A stretch of 34,678 nt of DNA from an uncultured Pseudoflavonifractor sp. (GCF_944387275.1 NZ_CALXEG010000035.1:1-34678), one strand, 5' to 3'; positions 1 through 7,089 are shown, counted from the first letter of the stretch. Program-made: numbers and translations. Notes: generated by a model not told the origin, from the letters alone.

Positions 1-99
1 CTCATCCCGGAGAACCTTTTCAGGAGCGTACGAATTGGCAGCGCCATACGAATTTCCAAGCGGTCGTTCGACCACTGGCTGGAGTCACTTGACCTGTGA
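1..99 (+). CDS. C-terminal end of an excisionase-like small DNA-binding protein (partial)
   Basis: The open frame enters from the left edge and ends at TGA 97-99, so only the last 32 residues are visible. They read as the end of a small helix-turn-helix protein of the excisionase/MerR-like type: a basic stretch ending in RISKRSFDHWLESLDL, where a strand with Arg/Ile/Ser is followed by a Lys-rich turn and an amphipathic helix, as is usual where such proteins pick a DNA site. The integrase start lies 21 bp downstream, and an xis-int pair is the standard arrangement of integrative elements. The role would be to steer the integrase toward excision. With the N-terminal helices outside the window, the family is an inference from the tail and the neighbour. 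Confidence 0.6.
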   Translation, partial: LIPENLFRSVRIGSAIRISKRSFDHWLESLDL

Positions 100-120
100 C
101 ACAAGAAAGGAAGGTTCGTT

Positions 121-1545
121 ATGGCATCCATTATCAAAAGAAAGAAAAACTATTCCGTGGTCTACAGCTACATAGACGAGAACGGCGAGAAAAAGCAGAA
201 GTGGGAGACCCGCTCCAGCTATCAGGACGCATTGAAACGCAAGGCGGAGATTGAGAGCAAAAAGACCGCTGGCACATTCCTTCCGCCCAGCGACCAGACC
301 ATCAAGGAGTTCATGCTGGACTTCGTTTCCCTCTACGGTGAAAAGCGGTGGGGCGTGTCCATGTACGACAGCCAGACCGCCCTCATCGCCAACTACATCA
401 ACCCCATCATCGGGGACATGAAGGTGCAGGACATCACGCCCCGTGTGGTGGACAAGTATATCCAGACCCTGCAGAAAACGCCGCCGGTAGCCACCAAGAC
501 CCATCGCCCCAAGTCGGAGTACATGAGCAACCAGAATATCGAGAAGATCATCAAACTGCTCCGCTGCGCCTTCAAGCAGGCGGTCCGGTGGGAACTGGTT
601 CCCAAGAACCCCTTCGACAATGTGGTGCTTCCCAAGACGGAGTACAAGAAACGGGACATCTGGACCGCCGAGATCATCCGCAAGGCATTGGACAGCTGCA
701 CGGAGAGCAAACTCTACATCGCCATGAACTTAGCCTTTGCCTGCTCCATGCGGATCGGCGAGATTCTGGGGCTCACCTGGAACAATGTCCACATCGAGGA
801 CGATGACATCGCCACGGACAACGCCTATGTCTACATCGACAAGGAGCTGGTGCGGGCCTCCAAGCGGGCCATTGAGATGATCGGCAAGCGGGATATCTAC
901 CACATCTTCCCGCCCCTATTTGCCAACACCAGCACCAGGGTCGTCCTGAAAAAGCCCAAGACCGACTCCAGCATCCGAAAGGTCTGGCTGCCCAAGACGG
1001 TTGCCTATATTCTCCGCCAGTGGAGGGCATCCCAGAACGAGTTGAAGGAGTTGCTGGGGGACGAGTACCAGGACTACGATTTGGTAGTGGCGATGCCCAA
1101 CGGCCGCCCCTGTGAGGAGCGCATCATCGCGGGAGAGTTCCAGAAGTTGCGGGAGAGCGCGGGGCTGCCCAAGGTGGTTTTTCACTCCCTGCGCCATTCC
1201 AGCACCACCTACAAACTGAAGCTGAACCACGGCGACCTGAAGGCCACCCAGGGCGACACGGGCCACGCCCAGATCGACATGATCACCAGCGTGTATGCCC
1301 ACATTCTGGACGAGGACCGCAAGGTGAACGCCCAGAAGTTTGAGGACGCCTTTTACGCCAGCGCCAATCCCGACCTGCGGACGGTGCGCCCTCTGGAGCC
1401 GCCCAAGCCCAAGGAGCCGGAGAGACCGGCGGTGACCCCGTCTCTGGACCTGGCGGGGCTGGTGGCGCAACTGCAAAAATCGCCGGAATTGGTAAGCACC
1501 CTGGCGGCGCTTTTGTCGGCAGTTCCATCCGAAAAATCCTTCTGA
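121..1545 (+). CDS. int: Site-specific tyrosine recombinase (integrase) of an integrative element
   Basis: Full-length phage/ICE-type tyrosine integrase, 474 aa. The N-terminal part (about 1-60) is a basic arm-binding region of the AP2-like type, followed by a SAM-like core-binding domain (about 65-180) and the catalytic domain. The catalytic set can be placed: Arg211 (SMRIGEILGLTW), His355 and Arg358 (HSLRH), His382 (GHAQ) and the nucleophile Tyr392 (SVYAHILDED). A Pro/Glu-rich tail of about 50 residues follows. The start is ATG 121 behind AAGGAAGG at 108-115. The gene runs toward a tRNA-Arg on the opposite strand, whose 3' end lies 183 bp downstream, as expected for an element using a tRNA gene as attachment site. 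The frame and active site are intact, so the element may still be able to recombine. Confidence 0.95.
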   Translation: MASIIKRKKNYSVVYSYIDENGEKKQKWETRSSYQDALKRKAEIESKKTAGTFLPPSDQTIKEFMLDFVSLYGEKRWGVSMYDSQTALIANYINPIIGDMKVQDITPRVVDKYIQTLQKTPPVATKTHRPKSEYMSNQNIEKIIKLLRCAFKQAVRWELVPKNPFDNVVLPKTEYKKRDIWTAEIIRKALDSCTESKLYIAMNLAFACSMRIGEILGLTWNNVHIEDDDIATDNAYVYIDKELVRASKRAIEMIGKRDIYHIFPPLFANTSTRVVLKKPKTDSSIRKVWLPKTVAYILRQWRASQNELKELLGDEYQDYDLVVAMPNGRPCEERIIAGEFQKLRESAGLPKVVFHSLRHSSTTYKLKLNHGDLKATQGDTGHAQIDMITSVYAHILDEDRKVNAQKFEDAFYASANPDLRTVRPLEPPKPKEPERPAVTPSLDLAGLVAQLQKSPELVSTLAALLSAVPSEKSF

Positions 1546-1682
1546 AATGTCGGTTTAGCAAAGCGGCAGTTTTTCTTAGCAGAAGGGATGAAAATTTTCC
1601 GGCCCAATTTCAAAAATATACAAGAAAATATTCATGGTTTCTCTAAAATCCAGAGAAATACCATTCCGGTAATTTTAGAACA

Positions 1683-1726
1683 AAAAGCCACTATAAACCG
1701 GATAAAAACGGCGTATAGTGGCTTTT
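1683..1726. terminator. Inverted repeat between integrase and tRNA-Arg, likely terminator
   Basis: A 13-bp perfect stem (1683-1695 with 1714-1726), AAAAGCCACTATA and its complement, with an 18-nt loop. Each arm has an A- or T-run at its outer end, so it could end transcription from the integrase and, on the other strand, from the tRNA. A second small stem lies at 1638-1658 (TTTCTCT/AGAGAAA). The alternative is that one of these is an arm site for the integrase. Confidence 0.5.
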
Positions 1727-1727
1727 C

Positions 1728-1804
1728 TGGCACCCCTGACCAGACTCTAACTGGTGGCCTACCGCTTAGGAGGCGGTCGCTCTATACAACTGAGCTACAG
1801 GGGC
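1728..1804 (-). tRNA. tRNA-Arg (anticodon CCT), element-borne, with CCA encoded
   Basis: Read by hand on the minus strand, 77 nt: acceptor GCCCCTG/CAGGGGT (one G-U), D stem GCTC/GAGC, anticodon arm ACCGC-CTCCTAA-GCGGT with anticodon CCT, 5-nt variable loop, T stem ACCAG/CTGGT, discriminator G and encoded CCA at 1728-1730. All stems pair. The D loop is AGTTGTATA and the T loop TTAGAGT: the near-universal G19 is U and C56 is A, so the G19-C56 elbow pair is replaced by a possible U19-A56 pair. The gene decodes AGG. It lies between the integrase and the broken host tRNA-Arg(CCT) and in the same orientation as the latter, so it probably replaces the host gene that the element destroyed. Confidence 0.88.
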
Positions 1805-1877
1805 ATATGCAAAAATATTCAATTGTGCAGTTCCGGTGGACGAGAGATCGCCGGATGTTAGGAGGCGGTCGCTCTAT
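1766..1877. repeat. 20-bp direct repeat in tRNA-Arg sequences (1766-1785 and 1858-1877), probable attachment core
   Basis: The 20 bases from the end of the D stem through the anticodon loop (TTAGGAGGCGGTCGCTCTAT on the plus strand) are identical in the intact tRNA (1766-1785) and in the broken one (1858-1877), 92 bp apart. Outside this block the two diverge at once: toward the tRNA 3' side the intact gene continues into the anticodon stem while the other continues into unrelated sequence. This identity block is the natural candidate for the crossover region of the integrase; it is an inference from position, with the far end of the element outside the window. Confidence 0.6.
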
Positions 1878-1896
1878 CCTGCTGCGCTACTGGCGC
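1858..1896 (-). pseudogene. 5' half of host tRNA-Arg(CCT), truncated after the anticodon loop
   Basis: On the minus strand, 39 nt match tRNA positions 1 to about 38: acceptor strand GCGCCAG, D arm GCGC-AGCAGGATA-GAGC (one mismatch, GG of the loop present), then ACCGC and anticodon loop CTCCTAA. The 3' anticodon strand GCGGT is missing and replaced by unrelated sequence starting CATCCGG, so no functional tRNA can form. The acceptor differs from that of the intact neighbour, so this is not a tandem copy but a different, interrupted gene. The break marks the border between the element (left) and the chromosome (right). The missing 3' half should sit at the other end of the element. The rest of 1897-2110 holds no gene I can support. 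Confidence 0.75.
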
Positions 1897-2110
1897 ATAT
1901 AGCGTATTAAGATGTAGGCGGCAAAGACGTCTCTGTGCAGAAAGAGCCCCGCGAGGGCCCGTCCATCCGGCAAACCCGGCGCATCCGGACAGGGCTGCGC
2001 GGTTGCGCTACGGAGTGTATTTTACCCTATCCCCGCGTCGCTGTCAACTTTGGGGTAAAATTCTTTCTCACTTTTGGGCAAAATATTTTTAAAACAAAAG
2101 GGGAAAAAAG

Positions 2111-2139
2111 TTGCGTTTTTCACCTTTGTACGCTATAAT
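2111..2139 (+). promoter_or_regulatory. Sigma-A promoter of typA
   Basis: TTGCGT at 2111-2116, a 17-bp spacer and a perfect TATAAT at 2134-2139. The start site would fall near 2146, giving a leader of about 50 nt before the typA start. Confidence 0.75.
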
Positions 2140-2195
2140 AAGTGGTTGTGTTTGATACCGAACTTGTTTGAAGAAAGATTTGAGGTGTATTCCCT

Positions 2196-4022
2196 GTGCA
2201 AAACGAAAAATTGCGCAACGTAGCCATTATCGCCCACGTCGACCATGGCAAGACCACCCTGGTGGACGAAATGCTCAAGCAGGGCGGCATTTTCCGTGAA
2301 AATCAGGCCCCCGTGGAGCGCGTGATGGACTCCAACGACCTGGAGCGTGAGCGGGGCATCACCATTCTGGCCAAAAATACCGCCGTCCACTACAAGGACG
2401 TGAAGATCAACATCGTGGACACCCCGGGCCACGCCGACTTCGGCGGCGAGGTGGAGCGCATCCTGAAGATGGTCAACGGCGTCATCCTGCTGGTGGACGC
2501 CGCCGAGGGCCCCATGCCCCAGACCCGCTTCGTGCTGTCCAAGGCCCTGGAGCTGGGCCACCGGGTCATCGTGGTGGTCAACAAGATCGACCGCCCCGAC
2601 CAGCGCATCCACGAGGTCATGGACGAGGTGCTGGAGCTGCTGCTGGACCTGAACGCCACCGAGGAGCAGTTCGAGTCTCCCACCCTGTTCTGCTCCGGCC
2701 GCAACGGCACCGCCTCCTACTCTCCCGACGTGCCCGGCACCGACCTCAAGCCCCTCTTTGAGACCATCCTCAACTATATCCCCGCCCCCGAGGCCGACGT
2801 GGACAAGCCCTTCCAGATGCTGGTCAGCTCCATCGACTACAACGAGTTCGTGGGCCGCATCGCCATCGGCCGCATTGAGCGGGGCACCGTGAAGCAGAAC
2901 CAGGAGATCGCGGTGTGCAACTACCACAACCCCGACCAGCCCCCCAAGAAGGCCAAGGCCACTGCCCTCTACCAGTTCGACGGCCTGGCCAAGGTGCCCG
3001 TCACCGAGGCTGACGCGGGCAACATCATCGCCATGAGCGGCATCGGCGACATCACCATCGGCGATACCATCTGCGCCCCCGACTGCGTGGAGCCCATCGA
3101 GTTCGTGAAGATCTCCGCCCCCACCATCGAGATGACCTTCTCCGTCAACGACTCCCCCTTCGCCGGCAAGGAGGGCAAGTTCGTCACCTCCCGCCAGCTG
3201 CGGGAGCGCCTGTTCCGGGAGACCCTGAAGGACGTGTCCCTCCGGGTCACCGAGACCGACAACACCGACTCCTTCAACGTGGCCGGCCGGGGCGAGATGT
3301 CCCTGTCCATCCTCATCGAGACCATGCGCCGGGAAGGCTATGAGTTCCAGGTCTCCCCGCCCCGCGTGCTCTTCCAGGAGATCGACGGCGTCAAGTGCGA
3401 GCCCATGGAGCGCCTGGTGGTGGACGTGCCCGCCGACAACGTGGGCGCTGTCATCGAGAAGCTGGGCGCCCGCAAGGGCGACCTGCTGGAGATGACCCCC
3501 GTGGGCAGCCGCATGAAGCTGGAGTTCCTGGTGCCCGCCCGTGGCCTGTTCGGCTACCGGAACGAGTTCCTCACCGACACCAAGGGCGAGGGCATCATGG
3601 CCAGCGTGTTCGACTCCTACGCCCCCGTGAAGGGCGAGATCGCCCGCCGGAACACCGGCTCCCTGGTGTCCTTCGAGACCGGCGAGAGCGTGACCTACGG
3701 CCTGTACAACGCCCAGGAGCGGGGCGTGCTGTTCATCGGCGCGGGCGTGCCCGTCTACGCCGGCATGATCGTGGGCGAGACCCCCAAGCAGGAGGATATC
3801 TCCGTCAACGTCTGCAAGAAGAAGCAGCTGACCAACATGCGCGCTTCCGGCTCTGACGACGCCCTCCGCCTGACCCCGCCCCGCCAGATGTCCCTGGAGC
3901 AGTGCCTGGAGTTCCTGGCCGACGACGAGCTGCTGGAGGTCACCCCCCAGAGCCTGCGCCTGCGCAAGCGCCTGCTGGACCACGCCGCCCGGATGCGCGA
4001 GGCCTCCAAGAAGAAGCAGTAA
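2196..4022 (+). CDS. typA: Ribosome-associated translational GTPase TypA/BipA
   Basis: 608 aa, the normal length for TypA. It binds the 70S ribosome in the GTP form and is linked to ribosome assembly and stress growth. The G domain is at the N-terminus: P-loop AHVDHGKTT (residues 13-21), the ERGITI switch motif, DTPGHADFGGEV (G3) and NKIDRPDQR (G4). A beta-barrel domain II, an EF-G-like domain III, domain V and the TypA-specific C-terminal domain (GLFGYRNEFLTDTKGEG region) follow. The start is GTG 2196 behind GAGGTG at 2182-2187, preceded by a strong promoter and followed by its own terminator, so it looks monocistronic. Nothing about the gene is unusual. Confidence 0.97.
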   Translation: MQNEKLRNVAIIAHVDHGKTTLVDEMLKQGGIFRENQAPVERVMDSNDLERERGITILAKNTAVHYKDVKINIVDTPGHADFGGEVERILKMVNGVILLVDAAEGPMPQTRFVLSKALELGHRVIVVVNKIDRPDQRIHEVMDEVLELLLDLNATEEQFESPTLFCSGRNGTASYSPDVPGTDLKPLFETILNYIPAPEADVDKPFQMLVSSIDYNEFVGRIAIGRIERGTVKQNQEIAVCNYHNPDQPPKKAKATALYQFDGLAKVPVTEADAGNIIAMSGIGDITIGDTICAPDCVEPIEFVKISAPTIEMTFSVNDSPFAGKEGKFVTSRQLRERLFRETLKDVSLRVTETDNTDSFNVAGRGEMSLSILIETMRREGYEFQVSPPRVLFQEIDGVKCEPMERLVVDVPADNVGAVIEKLGARKGDLLEMTPVGSRMKLEFLVPARGLFGYRNEFLTDTKGEGIMASVFDSYAPVKGEIARRNTGSLVSFETGESVTYGLYNAQERGVLFIGAGVPVYAGMIVGETPKQEDISVNVCKKKQLTNMRASGSDDALRLTPPRQMSLEQCLEFLADDELLEVTPQSLRLRKRLLDHAARMREASKKKQ

Positions 4023-4028
4023 ACCACT

Positions 4029-4054
4029 TCTCAAAAACGCAGGCGTTTTTGAGA
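4029..4054. repeat. Perfect hairpin after typA without U-tract
   Basis: An 11-bp perfect stem TCTCAAAAACG (4029-4039) with its complement at 4044-4054 and a 4-nt loop, starting 7 nt after the typA stop. There is no U-run after it, so it may protect the mRNA 3' end rather than terminate; the terminator proper is at 4093-4125. Confidence 0.55.
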
Positions 4055-4092
4055 GAGGGGATGCAGCCCGCCGAGGGCTTTTCGACACAAAA

Positions 4093-4125
4093 AGGACGGA
4101 CACAGTGCCTGTGTCCGTCCTTTTT
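4093..4125 (+). terminator. Rho-independent terminator of typA
   Basis: A 13-bp perfect stem (AGGACGGACACAG, 4093-4105, with 4109-4121), triloop TGC, followed by TTTTT. Confidence 0.9.
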
Positions 4126-4137
4126 CCGCCTCAGCCG

Positions 4138-4166
4138 TTGTGAGGGGTGGAAAACCGTGCTATAAT
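4138..4166 (+). promoter_or_regulatory. Sigma-A promoter of the small membrane protein-lspA-rluA family operon
   Basis: TTGTGA at 4138-4143, 17-bp spacer, perfect TATAAT at 4161-4166. No other promoter is evident before lspA or the pseudouridine synthase, so the three genes to 5885 probably form one transcript. Confidence 0.7.
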
Positions 4167-4215
4167 GTATCGCGGCAGCCAAGCCTTTGAAGGCCTATGA
4201 ATTGGAGCTATGGGA

Positions 4216-4431
4216 ATGGGTAAATGGTTCATGATACTGTCTGCCGCTGTTCTGGCACTCATATTCTGTGCTGTCGGCGTACTCTTCCGCAAAAAGGACC
4301 TCTTTTCCGCTCTCGACCATCCCCTTGCGAAAAAGTATCCCAACGTCTCAAAGCGCTTCGGCACAATTATGATATGCTTTGCGCTCCTGTGGTTCTTCCT
4401 CATCCTTGTTTTTATGCTTCCATCTCCCTGA
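4216..4431 (+). CDS. Small two-helix membrane protein of unknown function
   Basis: 71 aa if started at ATG 4216, which sits 8 nt after GGAG (4204-4207); the upstream ATG 4210 is only 2 nt from that site and is less likely. The protein has one hydrophobic helix near the N-terminus (FMILSAAVLALIFCAVGVLF), a short charged loop containing KK and a PLAKKYPNVSKRFG stretch, and a second helix close to the C-terminus. The topology suggests both ends on the same side of the membrane. Codon use is less GC-rich than in typA and lspA. I do not recognise the family; it resembles the many short integral membrane proteins found upstream of housekeeping genes in Clostridia. It shares a promoter with lspA, 64 bp downstream. 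Confidence 0.65.
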   Translation: MGKWFMILSAAVLALIFCAVGVLFRKKDLFSALDHPLAKKYPNVSKRFGTIMICFALLWFFLILVFMLPSP

Positions 4432-4495
4432 TTCCTGGCTTTTGGGTCAGAAATCCCACGCACGTCCACACTGAATATCAAAGGAGACTCTTGCT

Positions 4496-4996
4496 ATGCC
4501 CTATGCCATTCTCGCCGCGGTGCTGGTAGTGGCCGACCAGGTGGTCAAATTCCTCATCCGGTCCAATCTGGAGCTGGGGGAGAGCGTGCCCTTCATCCCC
4601 CACATCCTCAACCTGACCTACTACCAGAACACCGGCGCCGCCTTCTCCCTCTTCCGGGAGCACACCTGGGTCCTGGCCCTCATCTCCGCCGTGGTGTCCG
4701 TGGCCCTGGTGGTGATCATGGTCAGGCGGGTGTTCCGCCACCCGGCGGGACAGGTCATTCTGGCCGTCATCCTGGCCGGCGCCGTGGGCAACCTGATCGA
4801 CCGGGTGCTCTTCGGCTATGTGACCGACATGTTCCAGACCATTTTCATCAATTTCGCCGTGTTCAACGTGGCCGACTGCTGCCTGGTGTGCGGCGTCATC
4901 GCCATGGTGGTGTACGTGCTCTTCTTCTACGAGAAGCTGGAGAAGGCCCCGGCGGGACAGGAGGCAGACCATGACGCCGCTGACCCTGAGGGCTGA
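4496..4996 (+). CDS. lspA: Lipoprotein signal peptidase II
   Basis: 166 aa, typical for LspA, the membrane aspartyl protease that removes signal peptides from diacylglyceryl-modified prolipoproteins. Four transmembrane helices can be seen. The conserved boxes are in order: DQVVKFLI near the N-terminus, NTGAAFSLF, GAVGNLIDRVLFGYVTD carrying the first catalytic Asp, and FNVADCCLVCG carrying the second. The start is ATG 4496 behind AAAGGAG. The end overlaps the next gene by 26 nt, so translation of the two is probably coupled, a common arrangement in Firmicutes. Confidence 0.96.
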   Translation: MPYAILAAVLVVADQVVKFLIRSNLELGESVPFIPHILNLTYYQNTGAAFSLFREHTWVLALISAVVSVALVVIMVRRVFRHPAGQVILAVILAGAVGNLIDRVLFGYVTDMFQTIFINFAVFNVADCCLVCGVIAMVVYVLFFYEKLEKAPAGQEADHDAADPEG

Positions 4997-5885
4997 CCGG
5001 GCAGGGGAGCGGGTGGACCAGTTCCTCTCCCGGCAGCTGCCCCAGCTCTCCCGCTCGGCGGCCCAGAAGCTGCTGGAGGAGGGGGCCGTCACCCGCAAGG
5101 GCCTGCCGGTGAAAAAGAACTACAAGACCGCCGAGGGGGATGAGCTGGTGCTCTCCCTGCCCGACCCGGTGGAGGTGGACGTGGTCCCTCAGGACATCCC
5201 CCTGGACGTGGTGTACGAGGACGGGGATGTCATCGTCATCAACAAGCCGGTGGGCATGGTGGTCCATCCGGCGGCGGGCCATCCCGACGGCACTTTGGTC
5301 AACGCGCTGTTATATCACTGCGGAAAATCACTCTCCGGCATCAACGGCGAGCTGCGGCCCGGCATCGTCCACCGCATCGACCGGGACACCTCCGGCCTCA
5401 TCATCGCCGCCAAGAACGACGCCGCCCACCTGGCCCTGGCCCAGCAGCTCCAGGACCACTCCCTGTACCGGGAGTATGAGGCGGTGGCGGTGGGCGGCTT
5501 TAAGGAGGACGAGGGCACCGTCCGGGCGCCCATCGCCCGGCACCCCACCGACCGGAAAAAGATGGCGGTCAACTTCCTCCAGGGCCGGGAGGCCGTGACC
5601 CACTGGACCGTGCTGGAGCGGTTTTCCGGGTACACCCACCTCCAGTGCCGTCTGGAGACCGGCCGCACCCACCAGATCCGGGTCCACATGGCCCACATCG
5701 GCCACCCCCTGCTGGGGGACACGGTGTACGGCTCCAGGAAGCCCTATCCCGGCCTGGCGGGCCAGTGCCTCCACGCCCGGCGGCTCTCCTTCGTCCACCC
5801 CCGTACCGGGGAGCGGATGACCGTGGAGTGCCCTCTGCCCGACTGGTTTGAGGCCGTGCTGGACAAGCTGCGGCGCATGAGCTGA
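4971..5885 (+). CDS. RluA-family 23S rRNA/tRNA pseudouridine synthase (RluD-like)
   Basis: 304 aa. An S4 RNA-binding domain occupies residues 1-65 (RVDQFLSRQLPQLSRSAAQKLLEEGAV). The catalytic domain carries the family signature HRIDRDTSGLIIAAK with its catalytic Asp, preceded by VINKPVGMVVHPAAG and followed by RTHQIRVHMAHIGHPLLGDTVYG. The enzyme converts uridines to pseudouridine; by domain layout it is closest to the RluD/YlyB group, but the exact target cannot be read from sequence. The ATG at 4971 lies inside the end of lspA, with AGGAGG about 5 nt upstream, and the gene ends before a strong terminator. Confidence 0.93.
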   Translation: MTPLTLRADRAGERVDQFLSRQLPQLSRSAAQKLLEEGAVTRKGLPVKKNYKTAEGDELVLSLPDPVEVDVVPQDIPLDVVYEDGDVIVINKPVGMVVHPAAGHPDGTLVNALLYHCGKSLSGINGELRPGIVHRIDRDTSGLIIAAKNDAAHLALAQQLQDHSLYREYEAVAVGGFKEDEGTVRAPIARHPTDRKKMAVNFLQGREAVTHWTVLERFSGYTHLQCRLETGRTHQIRVHMAHIGHPLLGDTVYGSRKPYPGLAGQCLHARRLSFVHPRTGERMTVECPLPDWFEAVLDKLRRMS

Positions 5886-5891
5886 ACTTTT

Positions 5892-5917
5892 TCCACAAAA
5901 GCGCGGCACAATGTGGA
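5892..5917. promoter_or_regulatory. Inverted repeat TCCACA-N14-TGTGGA, copy 1
   Basis: TCCACA at 5892-5897 and TGTGGA at 5912-5917, exactly 14 bp between them. The outer bases extend the arms to near DnaA-box 9-mers (TTTTCCACA and, on the other strand, GTATCCACA). It lies between the pseudouridine synthase stop and its terminator, at the edge of a repeat cluster. Three more sites with identical arms and spacing are at 8581, 22326 and 34364. Confidence 0.6.
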
Positions 5918-5925
5918 TACAAAAG

Positions 5926-5965
5926 CCCCCGCCCGGGTCTCTCCACAGAGAGACCCGGGCGGGGG
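5926..5965 (+). terminator. Terminator after the lspA operon
   Basis: A 17-bp perfect GC-rich stem (5926-5942 with 5949-5965, loop CCACAG), followed by a weak U-rich stretch (TTCTGTCTT). Confidence 0.75.
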
Positions 5966-5971
5966 TTCTGT

Positions 5972-6352
5972 CTTGCCTCGGGCGAGGACTAAAACACGGC
6001 GCATAGAGCATGTGCGGCATTGAGAAAGGTCATTGAATTGCAGCGGCTCACAGGTCCGGGCGGGTAACTCTGCTCGGGCGACGCAGGAACGACACGGACC
6101 AGCCGAACCGGCATAGTAACTGCTTTCAAGTTCGGCGGGTCATTGGACACCACCGCCGCCAGACCTCGTCCTCGCAAGCTGCGTATCGCTCGCCCCGGCA
6201 TAAATGCCAGGGCTCGTTCACTCCGCTGCTCGTCCTCTCCCCACCGAACCCGCTTCGCTGGGCTTCGGCGGGGCCCCCGCATTGTCCCCGAAAGGCGTTC
6301 CCCTCATCCGTCATTTGCTTCGCAAATGCCACCTTCCCCCTGGGGGGAAGGC
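5972..6352 (+). repeat. Modular repeat cluster R1 (modules B-D-A)
   Basis: Module B (about 5972-6170), then D (about 6171-6281), then a short A module (6300-6352). The A module has outer hairpin CCTTCCCCC/GGGGGGAAGG and inner hairpin ATTTGC-TTC-GCAAAT (6313-6327). Module B is recognised by ACACGGCGCA near 5994 and GAACCGGCATAGTAACTGC near 6105-6123. The A module overlaps the 3' end of the GNAT gene on the minus strand and supplies its last residues and stop. No independent gene is supported here. Confidence 0.8.
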
Positions 6353-6801
6353 TTTTTCTCCATCACATAGTTGTTCAGGGTGACGCCCCGGCGCTCCACG
6401 GTCTGCTCCTTTACCACCCGCCAGCCCCGGGCCAGGAAAAAGGGGAGGGCGGTGCGGGAGGCGTGGGTGGTGTACCGCTGAGCGGGCACCGCCTGTTCCA
6501 GGGCGGCGCACAGGGCGGAGGCCACCCCACGGCGCAGATGGGTGTGGGCCACATAGAGCCGGTCCAGATAGCCGTCGGGGGCCATGTCCCCAAAGCCCAC
6601 GATGGCCCCGTCCTCTTCCGCCACCAGGGTCAGGTGGGCGGAGAGGCTCTCATTCCAGGCCGCCAGATCCACCCCCTCCGGCGGCGCCCAGGCGTCCAGC
6701 TGGCGGGGGTCGTACTCCCCGGTGCAGGCCGCGTGCACCGTGTCGTAAAACAGCGCGCCCAGCGCCCGGCAGTCCTCCGGCCGGTATCTCCTCAGTTTCA
6801 T
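6304..6801 (-). CDS. GNAT-family N-acetyltransferase with repeat-derived C-terminal tail
   Basis: 165 aa from ATG 6801 (AAGGAG about 8 nt upstream). The protein starts MKLRRYRPEDCRALGALFYDTV, the typical first strand and helix of GNAT enzymes. The acetyl-CoA pyrophosphate loop is the segment LRRGVASALCAALE, after the strand YLDRLYVAHTH, and FFLARGWRVVKE is the family's last helix and strand. The substrate cannot be told; similar small proteins acetylate amines or amino acids. The native fold seems to end near NNYVMEKK. The last 15 residues (PSPQGEGGICEANDG) and the stop codon come from an A-module repeat. A longer upstream extension of the frame runs through the TPP riboswitch and is not used. 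Confidence 0.88.
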   Translation of the reverse strand: MKLRRYRPEDCRALGALFYDTVHAACTGEYDPRQLDAWAPPEGVDLAAWNESLSAHLTLVAEEDGAIVGFGDMAPDGYLDRLYVAHTHLRRGVASALCAALEQAVPAQRYTTHASRTALPFFLARGWRVVKEQTVERRGVTLNNYVMEKKPSPQGEGGICEANDG

Positions 6802-6871
6802 GCAGATCCGCTCCTTTTTTCCGCCCCGATGGGCTGTAATTTCGGCATCCGTACTGTTTTCCCCCCGCGCC

Positions 6872-6899
6872 TTGACAAGGGATTCCTCCCTGGTATAAA
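6872..6899 (+). promoter_or_regulatory. Promoter of the TPP-riboswitch operon
   Basis: TTGACA at 6872-6877, a 16-bp spacer and TATAAA at 6894-6899. Transcription would begin just before the riboswitch. Confidence 0.75.
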
Positions 6900-6919
6900 A
6901 TATTGCCCGACCGCAGACA

Positions 6920-7028
6920 ATCGAACACAGGGGCGCTGGACGCAAGTCCGGCTGAGATGTGGAGGATAGCGCTTCTCCCGGTCCCTTGAACCTGATCCGG
7001 GTAATGCCGGCGTAGGAAGATGATTCGG
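6920..7028 (+). ncRNA. TPP riboswitch (THI element)
   Basis: The conserved parts are all present in order: GGGGCGC near 6930, the pyrimidine-sensor CTGAGAT near 6952, and the pyrophosphate-sensor half CCCTTGAACCTGATCCGGG with GTAATGCCGGCGTAGGAAGA after it (about 6983-7020). P1 can form between TCGAA (6921-6925) and TTCGG (7023-7027). It senses thiamin pyrophosphate and, with the hairpin at 7049-7089, should shut off thiT when TPP is high. Confidence 0.95.
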
Positions 7029-7048
7029 CTATGATTGTCGTTTCTCTC

Positions 7049-7089
7049 GTACCGCATTGCGCCCGTTCGGCCTGCGGTACATATTTTTT
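7049..7089 (+). terminator. Attenuator of the TPP riboswitch
   Basis: GTACCGCA (7049-7056) pairs with TGCGGTAC (7073-7080), followed by ATATTTTTT. It sits between the aptamer and the thiT ribosome binding site, so control is by premature transcription termination. Confidence 0.85.

Noticed and set aside
1588..1902. A 104-residue plus-strand frame across the tRNA region
   Set aside because: It overlaps both tRNA sequences and the inverted repeat, and has no ribosome site.
2133..4103. A 656-residue open frame on the minus strand across typA
   Set aside because: It is antisense to a clear TypA gene with all G motifs; the long open frame follows from the codon bias of typA, and the translation is low-complexity His/Gly/Leu.
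5892..5917. DnaA-box-like arms as a sign of a replication origin
   Set aside because: Only two near-consensus boxes per site, no AT-rich unwinding region, and no dnaA, dnaN or rep gene in the window.
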